DNA of 59,764 bases from Bacteroidales bacterium H5 (GTDB lineage: Bacteria > Bacteroidota > Bacteroidia > Bacteroidales > Muribaculaceae), in assembly GCA_001701225.1 (NCBI GenBank), contig DAAQ01000008.1, forward strand, positions 1 to 59,764. The letters are read 5' to 3'. Position numbers and translations under genes: made by a program. The notes under the pieces are model-generated. The model worked only from the letters and a program-made list of their open reading frames with translations, was not told the origin of the DNA and made no database searches. Shown here piece by piece: positions 52,613 through 59,764 of the stretch (position 1 is its first letter; the number at the start of each line of letters is the position of its first letter).

Positions 52613-53410
52613 TTATCTGACCAAGACTTTATGTAGCTCCGGGCCGATGCTCACCATATAGACGCCCGCGGGGAGGCTGACATATGTCGGGGCGGTGCCG
52701 GTGAGGCTGCGGTGCATGCACTTGCCGTCTACGCTGTGGATGGTGACGGGTATCCCTGCTGCGCTGCCTGTGACGGTGACACCACCCTCGGTGACCTTGA
52801 CGGCACAAGGAGTTGTGAGGGTCTGCGCCAGCATGGCCGTGTTCTCGTAGACGGTCTTACCTGCCGATGTCACTTTTATAAGCTGGGATTGCCCCCCGGA
52901 GAAAAGCTCGTAAATGTTGTCTGCCACACCGGCTGGGTTGCCTATGCCGGTCAGCCAGGTCACTTTGGCATATTCACCCTCGAGTGTCTTGGTCGACTCA
53001 GTCTCGGAGATGCAGGTAAGGGTGAAGGGATGGTCGTACGGGACATTGGCAAAATCCCTGAATTGCTCTACGGCGCATGTCTCACCGGCCTTGATGCTGA
53101 AATCGTACATCAGTTTCCATTGCCCCGACGCGAGGTCACGGAGAAAGTAAACCTTGTCTCCGTCAACGTGGATATACGATTGGAGGGTGCGCGTCGCGGG
53201 GTCGTTGTTGTCTGTGCGGTAGAGTTTCAGGCACTCCTTTCCTGCCATCTCTCCCGGCTCAGCGAGAGTATAGTGGATTGTCATATACTCTTCGATAGGT
53301 GTGGCACGGCCGATTTCCTCCCATACGGTGTTCTCGGTGAAATAGTTCTGTGCCGTCGCCGTTGCGCATATCATGGCCGACAGCCCGATTAGCATTAAGA
53401 ATCCTTTCAT
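52613..53410 (-). CDS. Secreted protein with T9SS-type C-terminal sorting domain
   Basis: 265 residues. Signal peptide (FLMLIGLSAMICATATAQ). The body is beta-rich (ECLKLYRTDNNDPATRTLQS, KVYFLRDLASGQWKLMYDFS) and of no recognised family. The last 75 residues (VTEGGVTVTGSAAGIPVTIH, SVDGKCMHRSLTGTAPTYVS, LPAGVYMVSIGPELHKVLVR) match the type A C-terminal sorting domain used for type IX secretion. Start codon overlaps the stop of the C10 peptidase (ATGA), so the two are co-translated. It might be a partner or inhibitor of the protease, as C10 enzymes often have linked inhibitors; that is inference. Confidence 0.8.
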   Translation of the reverse strand: MKGFLMLIGLSAMICATATAQNYFTENTVWEEIGRATPIEEYMTIHYTLAEPGEMAGKECLKLYRTDNNDPATRTLQSYIHVDGDKVYFLRDLASGQWKLMYDFSIKAGETCAVEQFRDFANVPYDHPFTLTCISETESTKTLEGEYAKVTWLTGIGNPAGVADNIYELFSGGQSQLIKVTSAGKTVYENTAMLAQTLTTPCAVKVTEGGVTVTGSAAGIPVTIHSVDGKCMHRSLTGTAPTYVSLPAGVYMVSIGPELHKVLVR

Positions 53411-54627
53411 AGTTCGTTATTGGTCTCTAATTTTACAGCGAAATAATTACTGGGTGTGAATGAAGTTGTCTCAGGTGGGGCTAACTTAAATACATCTCCT
53501 GCATAATAGCCGTTGCAATAGCCTCCCCAGCCCCAATCGCAATGTACATATACGAGTTTTGGGTCATCAAGAGTGAAATTGTTCTTTGAGTCAGTAAACG
53601 GGAATATAGCTGACTTACATCCGTCAATCACCCAAGCATGACCGCTACCCCTGACATAAATAATATTATTGTCAAGCAGGTATTTGGCAACATTAATGGC
53701 ATTGTATGATGCAAAATTTGTGGATATTTCAAAACCGAGATTGTATATGAGGTTGTACGCATCAGAACTAAATGCACCACTTCCGGATGTTGAGTAGGAC
53801 ATGTTCAAGTCTTTACCTAAATAATAGACAAGTTTTGACATATAATCTGTTGCTTGCTCGTAGGTATACATAGGCGCAGTTGGATCTGTTGTCACTTCGA
53901 CGGAATTGTCATGGCGATCGAGGGCATCAAGGATTGAATTGAAATAGTATTTCGTTCCGTAATATTCAAATTCTGATTTTGAATGTGACATAACTAATGC
54001 TGATGCGACGGCGACACATCCCACAGGGCATCCGGGATGCTCAATATCAACATATTTGTTGAAAGGAGCCCTTTGATCCATACGAAAACGCACGAAGGGC
54101 TTTACACCTTCAAAAAAAGGTGTTATAAATGAGTCAACTGGAGTAATAGGCCATTTTGAGATTCCTCCTGTTCCTTCTGAACCTGAGTCCTTGTTTTCTG
54201 CCAAGTATTTTCCGATACAATCAATAAAATTGACTTTTGAGATTTCGTTTTCAAATGTAAATTGTCCTGACTCAGAAAATGCCAATATTGGAAATATGGA
54301 GTTCTCGGAAGAGATAATGGCGAACCCATTATTGTCAGGATAATTAATTACATATGCCAAGGTGTCTGGGAGAGTTGATTCAGCTCTGGATTTCGGTTCA
54401 TTCAGAACGTATTCGAAATCAGGTGTGTGGTCGATGCTTCTTGAAAGTTCTGTGTCCTTGTGCAAAATCCTATTTGCGATTGCAAGGGCCTCCTTCTGGC
54501 TTATGTGATGAGTGTCACTCGCTATGCCAGAATCAGTCGATTGGTCGGGCATGAGAATCTCATCTGTTGAACATGAGAAACATACCACCGCTACCAATAG
54601 AAACAGGATGAATTTTAGATGTTTCAT
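53407..54627 (-). CDS. C10-family (streptopain-like) cysteine protease, lipoprotein
   Basis: 406 residues. Lipoprotein signal with the cysteine near residue 19 (VVCFSCSTDE). A Spi-type propeptide (about 40-150: HISQKEALAIANRILHKDTE, GFAIISSENSIFPILAFSES) precedes the catalytic domain. The nucleophile is in CPVGCVAVASALVMS near residue 203, the His in GSGHAWVIDGC near 330, and CDWGWGGYCNGYY near 370 carries the usual Trp-Gly motif. Cleaves host or dietary proteins outside the cell. AT-rich compared with its surroundings. First gene of a two-gene unit. Confidence 0.92.
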   Translation of the reverse strand: MKHLKFILFLLVAVVCFSCSTDEILMPDQSTDSGIASDTHHISQKEALAIANRILHKDTELSRSIDHTPDFEYVLNEPKSRAESTLPDTLAYVINYPDNNGFAIISSENSIFPILAFSESGQFTFENEISKVNFIDCIGKYLAENKDSGSEGTGGISKWPITPVDSFITPFFEGVKPFVRFRMDQRAPFNKYVDIEHPGCPVGCVAVASALVMSHSKSEFEYYGTKYYFNSILDALDRHDNSVEVTTDPTAPMYTYEQATDYMSKLVYYLGKDLNMSYSTSGSGAFSSDAYNLIYNLGFEISTNFASYNAINVAKYLLDNNIIYVRGSGHAWVIDGCKSAIFPFTDSKNNFTLDDPKLVYVHCDWGWGGYCNGYYAGDVFKLAPPETTSFTPSNYFAVKLETNNEL

Positions 54628-54727
54628 GATTAGTAAGTGTTAAATAAAATTAGAAAAATTGTCAAATGAAATTGAAAAACAGCTATCATCAACGGTTTAG
54701 AATTAGATGTTTTTCGGCTTTATTATG

Positions 54728-54759
54728 CAAAAATAACTTTTTGGTTTGAGAAATACAAA
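54728..54759 (-). promoter_or_regulatory. Promoter of the C10 protease unit
   Basis: On the minus strand TTTG (54759-54756), a 20-nt gap and TATTTTTG (54735-54728); the leader is about 95 nt. Confidence 0.65.
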
Positions 54760-54818
54760 TTTTTAGCAAAAATATCAAAATAAATCGAGACTCATCTGAA
54801 AATAAAACAGCAGATAGA

Positions 54819-54869
54819 GACAATCTATTGTCATGACTAGGACATCTCTGTCATGTCACCCGCCGGGTG
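54819..54869. other. Three adjacent hairpins in the divergent region
   Basis: GACAAT-CT-ATTGTC (54819-54832), CATGAC (54832-54837) with GTCATG (54850-54855), and CACCC-GCC-GGGTG (54857-54869) stand side by side upstream of the barrel gene. The rest of the 430-bp region is AT-rich with no gene seen. Confidence 0.5.
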
Positions 54870-54958
54870 GGGGATGAATTGCTATTCCAAATGGCGAGAT
54901 TGTTTTGCCAAAAGTCCATCACGGGGATATGGGGTACGGAAATTGATTGTGTTATGCT

Positions 54959-54966
54959 TACCTTTG
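54959..54966 (+). promoter_or_regulatory. Candidate -7 box for the envelope operon
   Basis: TACCTTTG, 91 nt upstream of the barrel ATG; no matching TTTG at the right distance. The leader contains a TCCCGGAG-G-CTCCGGGA hairpin near 54974. Confidence 0.4.
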
Positions 54967-55057
54967 TGTCGTCCCGGAGGCTCCGGGATATGGTGAACCC
55001 TCCCCGACAGACGGGTGTTATTTCTGTAGACTGACACGTTTCAAAAATATTCATCAG

Positions 55058-56239
55058 ATGACTTCATCCACCACATATAATCCCATTTTCAGGCTGCTGG
55101 CGTCACTCGTGATGGCGCTGGTCTGGGGGGTACCGTCGAGGGCCGAGAGCGCTGACTCGACGGCCTCGTGGCTGCACAGAGGGATTGTGGGCAAGGTGGT
55201 GAGGTATTTTGAGGAGGCCAACAAGACGGAGATAACACGCCGTCCGTCATTCTCGTTTATCGGCGGCCCGCACTATTCGAGCGATACCGGGTTCGGCATC
55301 GGGCTTGTGGCCGCGGGGCTCTATTCGACCGAGCCGACCGACACGACGCTGCAGCCCTCGAACGTGTCACTGTTTGCCGACCTCACCACGGGGGGCTATT
55401 TCAAGATCGGTGTCGAGGGGCTGCACCTCTATCACAAGGGTGACCGTCGTGTCGACTATGAGCTCAGTTTCAACTCGTACACGACCTATTTCTGGGGCGT
55501 GGGGTATGAGGCCGCGCGCATGGAGGCCAACAAGACCCGCTATCTGCTGATAGACATGATGCTGAGCGGTGACCATCTGTGGCGTCTGGGTGGAAGCCCC
55601 ATGTTTGCGGGCCCGCTGATGAGGTTCAACTATATCGCGGCGCGTCATATCGACGACAATAAGGAGCGTGTGTGGGGCGATATGCCGAAGGCGTTCGTAG
55701 CGCTCGGCACAGGCTTCAAGCTGCAGTTCGACACGCGCGACAACTATACGGCCCCCCAGAGCGGCTGGATGGGCGAGCTGATACAGCGCGTCTATCCGAG
55801 ATTCCTCGGCAACTCGTCGCACTCGTTCGCCTCGACCGAGTTCTCGCTCAATCACTACAGGCCGTTGTGGCGTGGCTCGGTGCTGGCGGCGAGGATTCAC
55901 GGCATGTTCACCTACGGGCGTACCCCGTGGGGGATGATGCCCACCGTGGGTGGCAGCTCGATGCTGCGCGGGTACTACGAGGGCCAGTATCGCGACAAGT
56001 GCGAGAGCGACGTCACCGTAGAGCTGCGACAGCATGTGTGGCGCCGCAGCGGGGTGGCCGTGTGGGGTGCCCTCGGAGCCGTGTATCCCAATTTCTCCAA
56101 GTTTCACAGACGTGATCTCCTCCCCAATTTCGGCGTGGGTTATCGCTGGGAATTCAAGAAGCTCACCAATGTCCGTGTCGATGTCGGATTCGGCAAGGGA
56201 TGCTGGGGAGTGGTGTTGAACATCAATGAGGCATTCTGA
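55058..56239 (+). CDS. BamA/TamA-like outer membrane barrel protein
   Basis: 393 residues from ATG 55058 (the frame is open 37 codons further up, but a signal peptide starts here: FRLLASLVMALVWGVPSRAE). No POTRA domains. The barrel resembles the surface-antigen (Omp85) domain: FSFIGGPHYSSDTGFGIGLV near 66-85, TGFKLQFDTRDNYTAPQSGW near 225, GGSSMLRGYYEGQYRDKC near 313 with the RGY loop motif of Omp85 lid loops, and a C-terminal strand FGKGCWGVVLNINEAF ending in Phe. Short Omp85 members lacking POTRA occur in Bacteroidetes; function unknown. First of four tightly spaced genes. Confidence 0.85.
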   Translation: MTSSTTYNPIFRLLASLVMALVWGVPSRAESADSTASWLHRGIVGKVVRYFEEANKTEITRRPSFSFIGGPHYSSDTGFGIGLVAAGLYSTEPTDTTLQPSNVSLFADLTTGGYFKIGVEGLHLYHKGDRRVDYELSFNSYTTYFWGVGYEAARMEANKTRYLLIDMMLSGDHLWRLGGSPMFAGPLMRFNYIAARHIDDNKERVWGDMPKAFVALGTGFKLQFDTRDNYTAPQSGWMGELIQRVYPRFLGNSSHSFASTEFSLNHYRPLWRGSVLAARIHGMFTYGRTPWGMMPTVGGSSMLRGYYEGQYRDKCESDVTVELRQHVWRRSGVAVWGALGAVYPNFSKFHRRDLLPNFGVGYRWEFKKLTNVRVDVGFGKGCWGVVLNINEAF

Positions 56240-56241
56240 TC

Positions 56242-57885
56242 ATGAAATCTATCCGCAGGCGTCTGCCTGACATATTATATTGCTGGTTCCTGGTATCGCT
56301 GATACTGCCCAACGTGCTGCTGTCGCTCACCGAGCCGATGGGAGGATGGGCGCGTGTGGCCAATGTCGCGTTGCCGCTCGGGGTCATCGGCATACTCGCC
56401 GCCATCTCCGACAAGGTCGGGCGCACGGTGTGGCTGATGTTCCCGCTGGTCTTCCTTGCAGCCTTCCAGATTGTGCTGTTGGGGCTCTACGGACGCAGCG
56501 TCATTGCCGTAGACATGTTCCTCAACCTCGTCACCACCAACAGCACGGAGGTCGGCGAGCTGCTCGGGAGCCTCTGGCCCAGCATCCTGTTTGTGTGCCT
56601 GCTCTATCTGCCCGCGCTTGTCACGGCCATCTATATCTCGCGCCGTGACATGAGGCTCACTCCGGGGTTCACGCGCCGTTGCCGCCGTTTCTCTGTCACT
56701 GCCGGATGTGTCGGGCTCGTGGCCCTCGCCATGAGCTATATGGCTCCGACGGCATACGCCGTGAGCCGCGACCTCTATCCGGTCAATGTAGGCTATAACA
56801 TCTGTCTGGCTGTCGACCGCACCATACGCACGGGCGCCTATCACGATACATCGGCTGATTTCAGGTATGGAGCGCGCTGCGAGCATCCCGACTCCGTGCG
56901 TGAGGTTTGTGTGCTGGTGGTGGGCGAGACATCGCGTGCAGCCGACTGGCAGCTGTTAGGCTACGGACGTCCCACAAATCCGCGCCTGTCGCGTCGCCAG
57001 GGGCTGTATTGTGCCCCGCAGGCCGTGAGCGAGTCTAACACCACGCACAAGAGTGTGCCGATGCTGCTCAGCCCCGTCGAGGCCCGCACGTTCGGCTCTG
57101 CGATATATGAGGTCAAGAGCCTCATAACGGCATTCGGCGAGGCCGGATATGAGACGGCGTTTTTCTCTAATCAGCAGCGCAATCACTCGTTCATAGATTT
57201 TTTCGGGCTTGAGGCCGACACGGCCCTGTTTGTTCGCGAGGCCCCGGGCTACCGGGCTGTCCCGGGCGATTTCGGACTGCTCCCTTATGTTGCCTCGACA
57301 CTCGCCGGCAACGCGCGCAAGCAGCTCATAGTGCTCCACACCTACGGATCGCATTTCAACTATTGCGACCGCTATGGCGACGAGGACGCGCATTTCAAGC
57401 CCGACCGCTTCCCGGAGGCCTCAGCCGAGTATCGCCGTGAGCTGGTCAATGCCTACGACAACACCATCGTGGCCACAGACCGTTTTCTCGACTCGCTCAT
57501 CTCGATGGTCGACTCGGTGGGATGCCGCGCCTCTCTGCTCTATGCCTCGGACCATGGCGAGGATATTTTTGACGACGGCTCGCGGCGTTTCCTCCATGCT
57601 TCGCCTCTCCCTTCGGTAAACCAGGTGCATGTGCCGATGCTTGTGTGGCTCTCTGACTCCTACCGTTCGGCCTATCCCGAGGTCGACCGGGCACTCCGTG
57701 CCAACTGCTCCAAGCTCATATCGACATCACGCTCATATTGTCCTACGGCACTGACCCTCGGCGGCATATCGACACCCCGTGTCGATGCAGGTGCCTCGGT
57801 GGCCTCGCGCGGTTATAAGCCGCGCGAGCCCCTATATCTCAATGACCACAACGAGCCGGTGGCTCTCAAGACTCTGTTGAAATGA
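56242..57885 (+). CDS. Phosphoethanolamine transferase (EptA-like sulfatase fold)
   Basis: 547 residues. Five N-terminal membrane helices (about residues 10-175), then a periplasmic alkaline-phosphatase-like domain: VVGETSRAADWQLLGYGRPT near 226, the nucleophile Thr in SESNTTHKSVPMLLSP near 268-276, VLHTYGSHFNYCDRY near 355 and YASDHGEDIFDDGSRRFLHA near 434 (metal Asp and His). Adds phosphoethanolamine to lipid A or another surface glycolipid, which can lower sensitivity to cationic peptides; the acceptor is not known. Starts 2 nt after the barrel gene and overlaps the next by 4 nt. Confidence 0.9.
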   Translation: MKSIRRRLPDILYCWFLVSLILPNVLLSLTEPMGGWARVANVALPLGVIGILAAISDKVGRTVWLMFPLVFLAAFQIVLLGLYGRSVIAVDMFLNLVTTNSTEVGELLGSLWPSILFVCLLYLPALVTAIYISRRDMRLTPGFTRRCRRFSVTAGCVGLVALAMSYMAPTAYAVSRDLYPVNVGYNICLAVDRTIRTGAYHDTSADFRYGARCEHPDSVREVCVLVVGETSRAADWQLLGYGRPTNPRLSRRQGLYCAPQAVSESNTTHKSVPMLLSPVEARTFGSAIYEVKSLITAFGEAGYETAFFSNQQRNHSFIDFFGLEADTALFVREAPGYRAVPGDFGLLPYVASTLAGNARKQLIVLHTYGSHFNYCDRYGDEDAHFKPDRFPEASAEYRRELVNAYDNTIVATDRFLDSLISMVDSVGCRASLLYASDHGEDIFDDGSRRFLHASPLPSVNQVHVPMLVWLSDSYRSAYPEVDRALRANCSKLISTSRSYCPTALTLGGISTPRVDAGASVASRGYKPREPLYLNDHNEPVALKTLLK

Positions 57886-58733
57886 AAACCCGACTCTTCA
57901 CACTCATCATCGCAATGTTTGCGGCCGTTGCCGTCCGGGCCTCCGAGGTGCCGGACAGCGTGCCCCCTGTCCCCGGTTCAGGAAGCATCGCTTCCGCAGA
58001 CACATTGTTCCGCCCCCTCCCGGCCCCCAAGCGCGCCAGGAGCATCTATGACAACATATACGCGCAGCCATACTCGCAGAACAAGAACGTATATCCCAAC
58101 TGGGGGCGCCTCTGGGCCAATACAGGCGTGCTGACGGGGGCCTTTGTCGGCACACTGTTCGTACTCGAATGTCTCCCCGAGGATGCCACCGCATGGAACC
58201 GTGCCGAGATACAGGGCACACCGCTTTTCAAACGCTGGTACAACCATGTCATAAAGGAGGGCCCCGAGTGGGACCACGACAAGTTCATATTCAACTATGT
58301 GCTGCACCCCTATGCCGGAGCGGTATATTTCATGGCAGCCCGCTCGTGCGGTTTCGGATTCTGGCGCTCGATGCTCTACAGTTCGCTGATATCGAATGTC
58401 GGGTGGGAGTTCGGCATCGAGGCATTCATGGAGCGACCCTCATACCAGGACCTCTTCATCACCCCCGTCATCGGAAGCTGTCTGGGCGAGGCGTTCTACC
58501 ACGTCAAGCGCGACATCGTGGAACACGACTATACGCTGTGCGGCTCGAGGGTGCTGGGCAACATAGTGGTCTTTCTGGTCGATCCGGTCAACGAGGTCGT
58601 GAACCTGTTCCGTGGCAGCGATACCCGCCGCCTGCATCTGGGCAGGGAGAAGCAGAGGCCCGGCGTGGAGTCGACACTCATGCCCGTGGGGGCATGCGGG
58701 GCTCCCGGATTTACACTAACCGTCAATTTTTAA
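57882..58733 (+). CDS. DUF3943 protein
   Basis: 283 residues. Signal peptide (LFTLIIAMFAAVAVRASE). The DUF3943 core contains NVYPNWGRLWANTGVLTGAF near 65, FKRWYNHVIKEGPEWDHDKF near 115-134, YVLHPYAGAVYFMAARSCGF near 138 and SNVGWEFGIEAFMERPSYQD near 168, with conserved His, Trp, Asp and Glu residues, followed by FITPVIGSCLGEAFYHVKRD. I recall no established function; the pattern of hydrophobic segments suggests a membrane or barrel-associated protein. Overlaps the phosphoethanolamine transferase gene by 4 nt. Confidence 0.85.
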   Translation: MKTRLFTLIIAMFAAVAVRASEVPDSVPPVPGSGSIASADTLFRPLPAPKRARSIYDNIYAQPYSQNKNVYPNWGRLWANTGVLTGAFVGTLFVLECLPEDATAWNRAEIQGTPLFKRWYNHVIKEGPEWDHDKFIFNYVLHPYAGAVYFMAARSCGFGFWRSMLYSSLISNVGWEFGIEAFMERPSYQDLFITPVIGSCLGEAFYHVKRDIVEHDYTLCGSRVLGNIVVFLVDPVNEVVNLFRGSDTRRLHLGREKQRPGVESTLMPVGACGAPGFTLTVNF

Positions 58734-58739
58734 GGAATT

Positions 58740-59696
58740 ATGAAAAAGATTGCAACCGTCGCCATAGCTCTGGCAGCAGCCATCACGATACAGGCACAGC
58801 GCTTCGAGCTTCTGAAATACGGCGATTTCGACACATGGGTCAGGCGCGACATCAAGGAGTCGTCGCTTATCGGTGGCAAGGAGAAGACCCTCTATGAGAT
58901 AGGCCCCGACGCCACCATCACAGGCAACAAGGCATACACACCGATGGGCGGTTCCCCATGGGCCACATCCAATGTCTATGCCAAGGTCATGGGCATCTCG
59001 AAGGGTAGTAACGCAGTCTTTCCCGACGACCGTCCCGGTCACGGCAAATGTTGCAGGCTGGCCACCATACTCGAGAACTGCAAGGCCGTCGGCATGGTCA
59101 ACATCGACGTCACCGTGGCCGGGTCGATATTCCTCGGGCGTATGTTCGAGCCCATCAAATCGACCAAGAATCCATATACCAAGATGGAGATGGGCATACC
59201 TTTCAGCGGACGCCCCAAGGCCCTGAGGTTCGACTATCGCCTCTCCATCCCCTCGGGCAACACGCGTCTGTATTCGAGCGGTTTCGGCAAGAAGCGCACC
59301 CTGCCGGGACATGAGAAGGCCGAGGTCTACATACTGCTGCAGCGGCGGTGGGAGGATGCCGACGGCAAGATTCACGCCAAGCGTGTAGGCACCGGGCGCC
59401 GCCTGTTTGACAAGTCGACTCCCGGATGGGTCAACGGCTATGAGATACCCGTATGGTATGGCGACATCACCACCCATGCCGGATACAAGCCATATATGGG
59501 ACTTATTCCCGAAGAGAAGAGCTACTATGCCATGAACAGCAAGGGCAAGATGGTGCCCGTGATTGAGGAGGGCTGGGACGAAGCCGACGCAACTCCCACC
59601 CACATGCTTGTCATGGCCTCCGCCGCCCAGGGCGAACCATACGTGGGCACCATAGACATGACCCTCTGGCTCGACAACATCGGCCTGGTGTATTAG
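58740..59696 (+). CDS. PCMD-like domain secreted protein
   Basis: 318 residues. Signal peptide (IATVAIALAAAITIQAQ). The rest looks like a PCMD (putative carbohydrate metabolism domain) protein: FELLKYGDFDTWVRRDIKES, SNVYAKVMGISKGSNAVFPD, RLATILENCKAVGMV near 105, a jelly-roll-like stretch (GIPFSGRPKALRFDYRLSIP near 152) and the closing VGTIDMTLWLDNIGLVY. PCMD proteins in Bacteroidales are surface proteins thought to bind glycans. Final gene of the envelope series, followed by a hairpin built of tandem words. Confidence 0.75.
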   Translation: MKKIATVAIALAAAITIQAQRFELLKYGDFDTWVRRDIKESSLIGGKEKTLYEIGPDATITGNKAYTPMGGSPWATSNVYAKVMGISKGSNAVFPDDRPGHGKCCRLATILENCKAVGMVNIDVTVAGSIFLGRMFEPIKSTKNPYTKMEMGIPFSGRPKALRFDYRLSIPSGNTRLYSSGFGKKRTLPGHEKAEVYILLQRRWEDADGKIHAKRVGTGRRLFDKSTPGWVNGYEIPVWYGDITTHAGYKPYMGLIPEEKSYYAMNSKGKMVPVIEEGWDEADATPTHMLVMASAAQGEPYVGTIDMTLWLDNIGLVY

Positions 59697-59764
59697 GGGC
59701 AATAGGACAAATAGGACAAATAAGACCGATGGGGCAAATATATGCCCCATCGGTCTTATTTGTC
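59697..59764 (+). terminator. Tandem-word terminator at the window edge
   Basis: AATAGGACAAATAGGACAAA words lead into a perfect 22-bp stem (59715-59736 with 59743-59764) around AATATA. The repeat may continue beyond the window. Confidence 0.8.

Overview
The window looks like chromosomal DNA of a GC-rich gut Bacteroidales, most likely a Muribaculaceae-type organism (family placement is inference from gene content and base composition). Supporting signs: Bacteroidetes-type promoters (TTTG, a 19-21 nt gap, TAnnTTTG) lie ahead of many genes, Shine-Dalgarno sequences are mostly weak, and the content is typical: a TonB-receptor-like barrel, DUF2027-Smr, C10 protease, T9SS-like C-terminal domain, PCMD protein, diaminopimelate dehydrogenase, pta-ackA, NifJ and pectinases. 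No rRNA, tRNA or CRISPR array was seen.

Layout. 1-3.4 kb: a truncated TPR/membrane lipoprotein and a TonB-receptor-like barrel. 3.5-9.7 kb: uvrA, DUF2027-Smr protein, EFR1-type flavodoxin/ferredoxin, an RHH/YafQ toxin-antitoxin pair, and a secreted N-acetylmuramidase. 9.8-13.0 kb: pepD, a 58-residue membrane protein, an OmpH-like lipoprotein, ECF sigma factor copy A. 13.3-19.4 kb: pta-ackA, diaminopimelate dehydrogenase, a LysM/periplasmic-binding fusion and a small barrel. 19.5-28.5 kb: an AT-richer surface-polysaccharide cluster (three glycosyltransferases of families 2/4, a GT8-like enzyme, Wzm/Wzt exporter, frameshifted acyltransferase, FkbH-like protein). 28.7-36.6 kb: nifJ and an oxalate-catabolism operon (frc, oxc, AEC transporter). 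36.8-38.0 kb: tyrosine recombinase and hibernation factor. 38.1-40.9 kb: GH28 and CE8 pectin enzymes. 41.3-43.8 kb: ndk, M23 peptidase, a MITE-like inverted-repeat element, a perfect 36-bp palindrome, ECF sigma factor copy B. 44.3-47.5 kb: galactose genes galM, a nucleotidyltransferase, galK. 47.6-51.6 kb: membrane protein, glyA, flavin reductase, pyrI, pyrB. 51.9-52.5 kb: an unrecognised two-gene module. 52.6-54.6 kb: C10 protease plus a secreted partner. 55.0-59.7 kb: a tightly packed envelope operon (BamA-like barrel, phosphoethanolamine transferase, DUF3943, PCMD).

Most notable: two ECF sigma factors about 93% identical, 30 kb apart, sharing the promoter and an upstream motif cluster; a 216-bp element with roughly 60-bp inverted termini and 5-bp direct repeats; intergenic repeats built from short tandem words that fold into long hairpins; a complete oxalate degradation operon; and a small-peptide/164-residue gene pair of unknown function.
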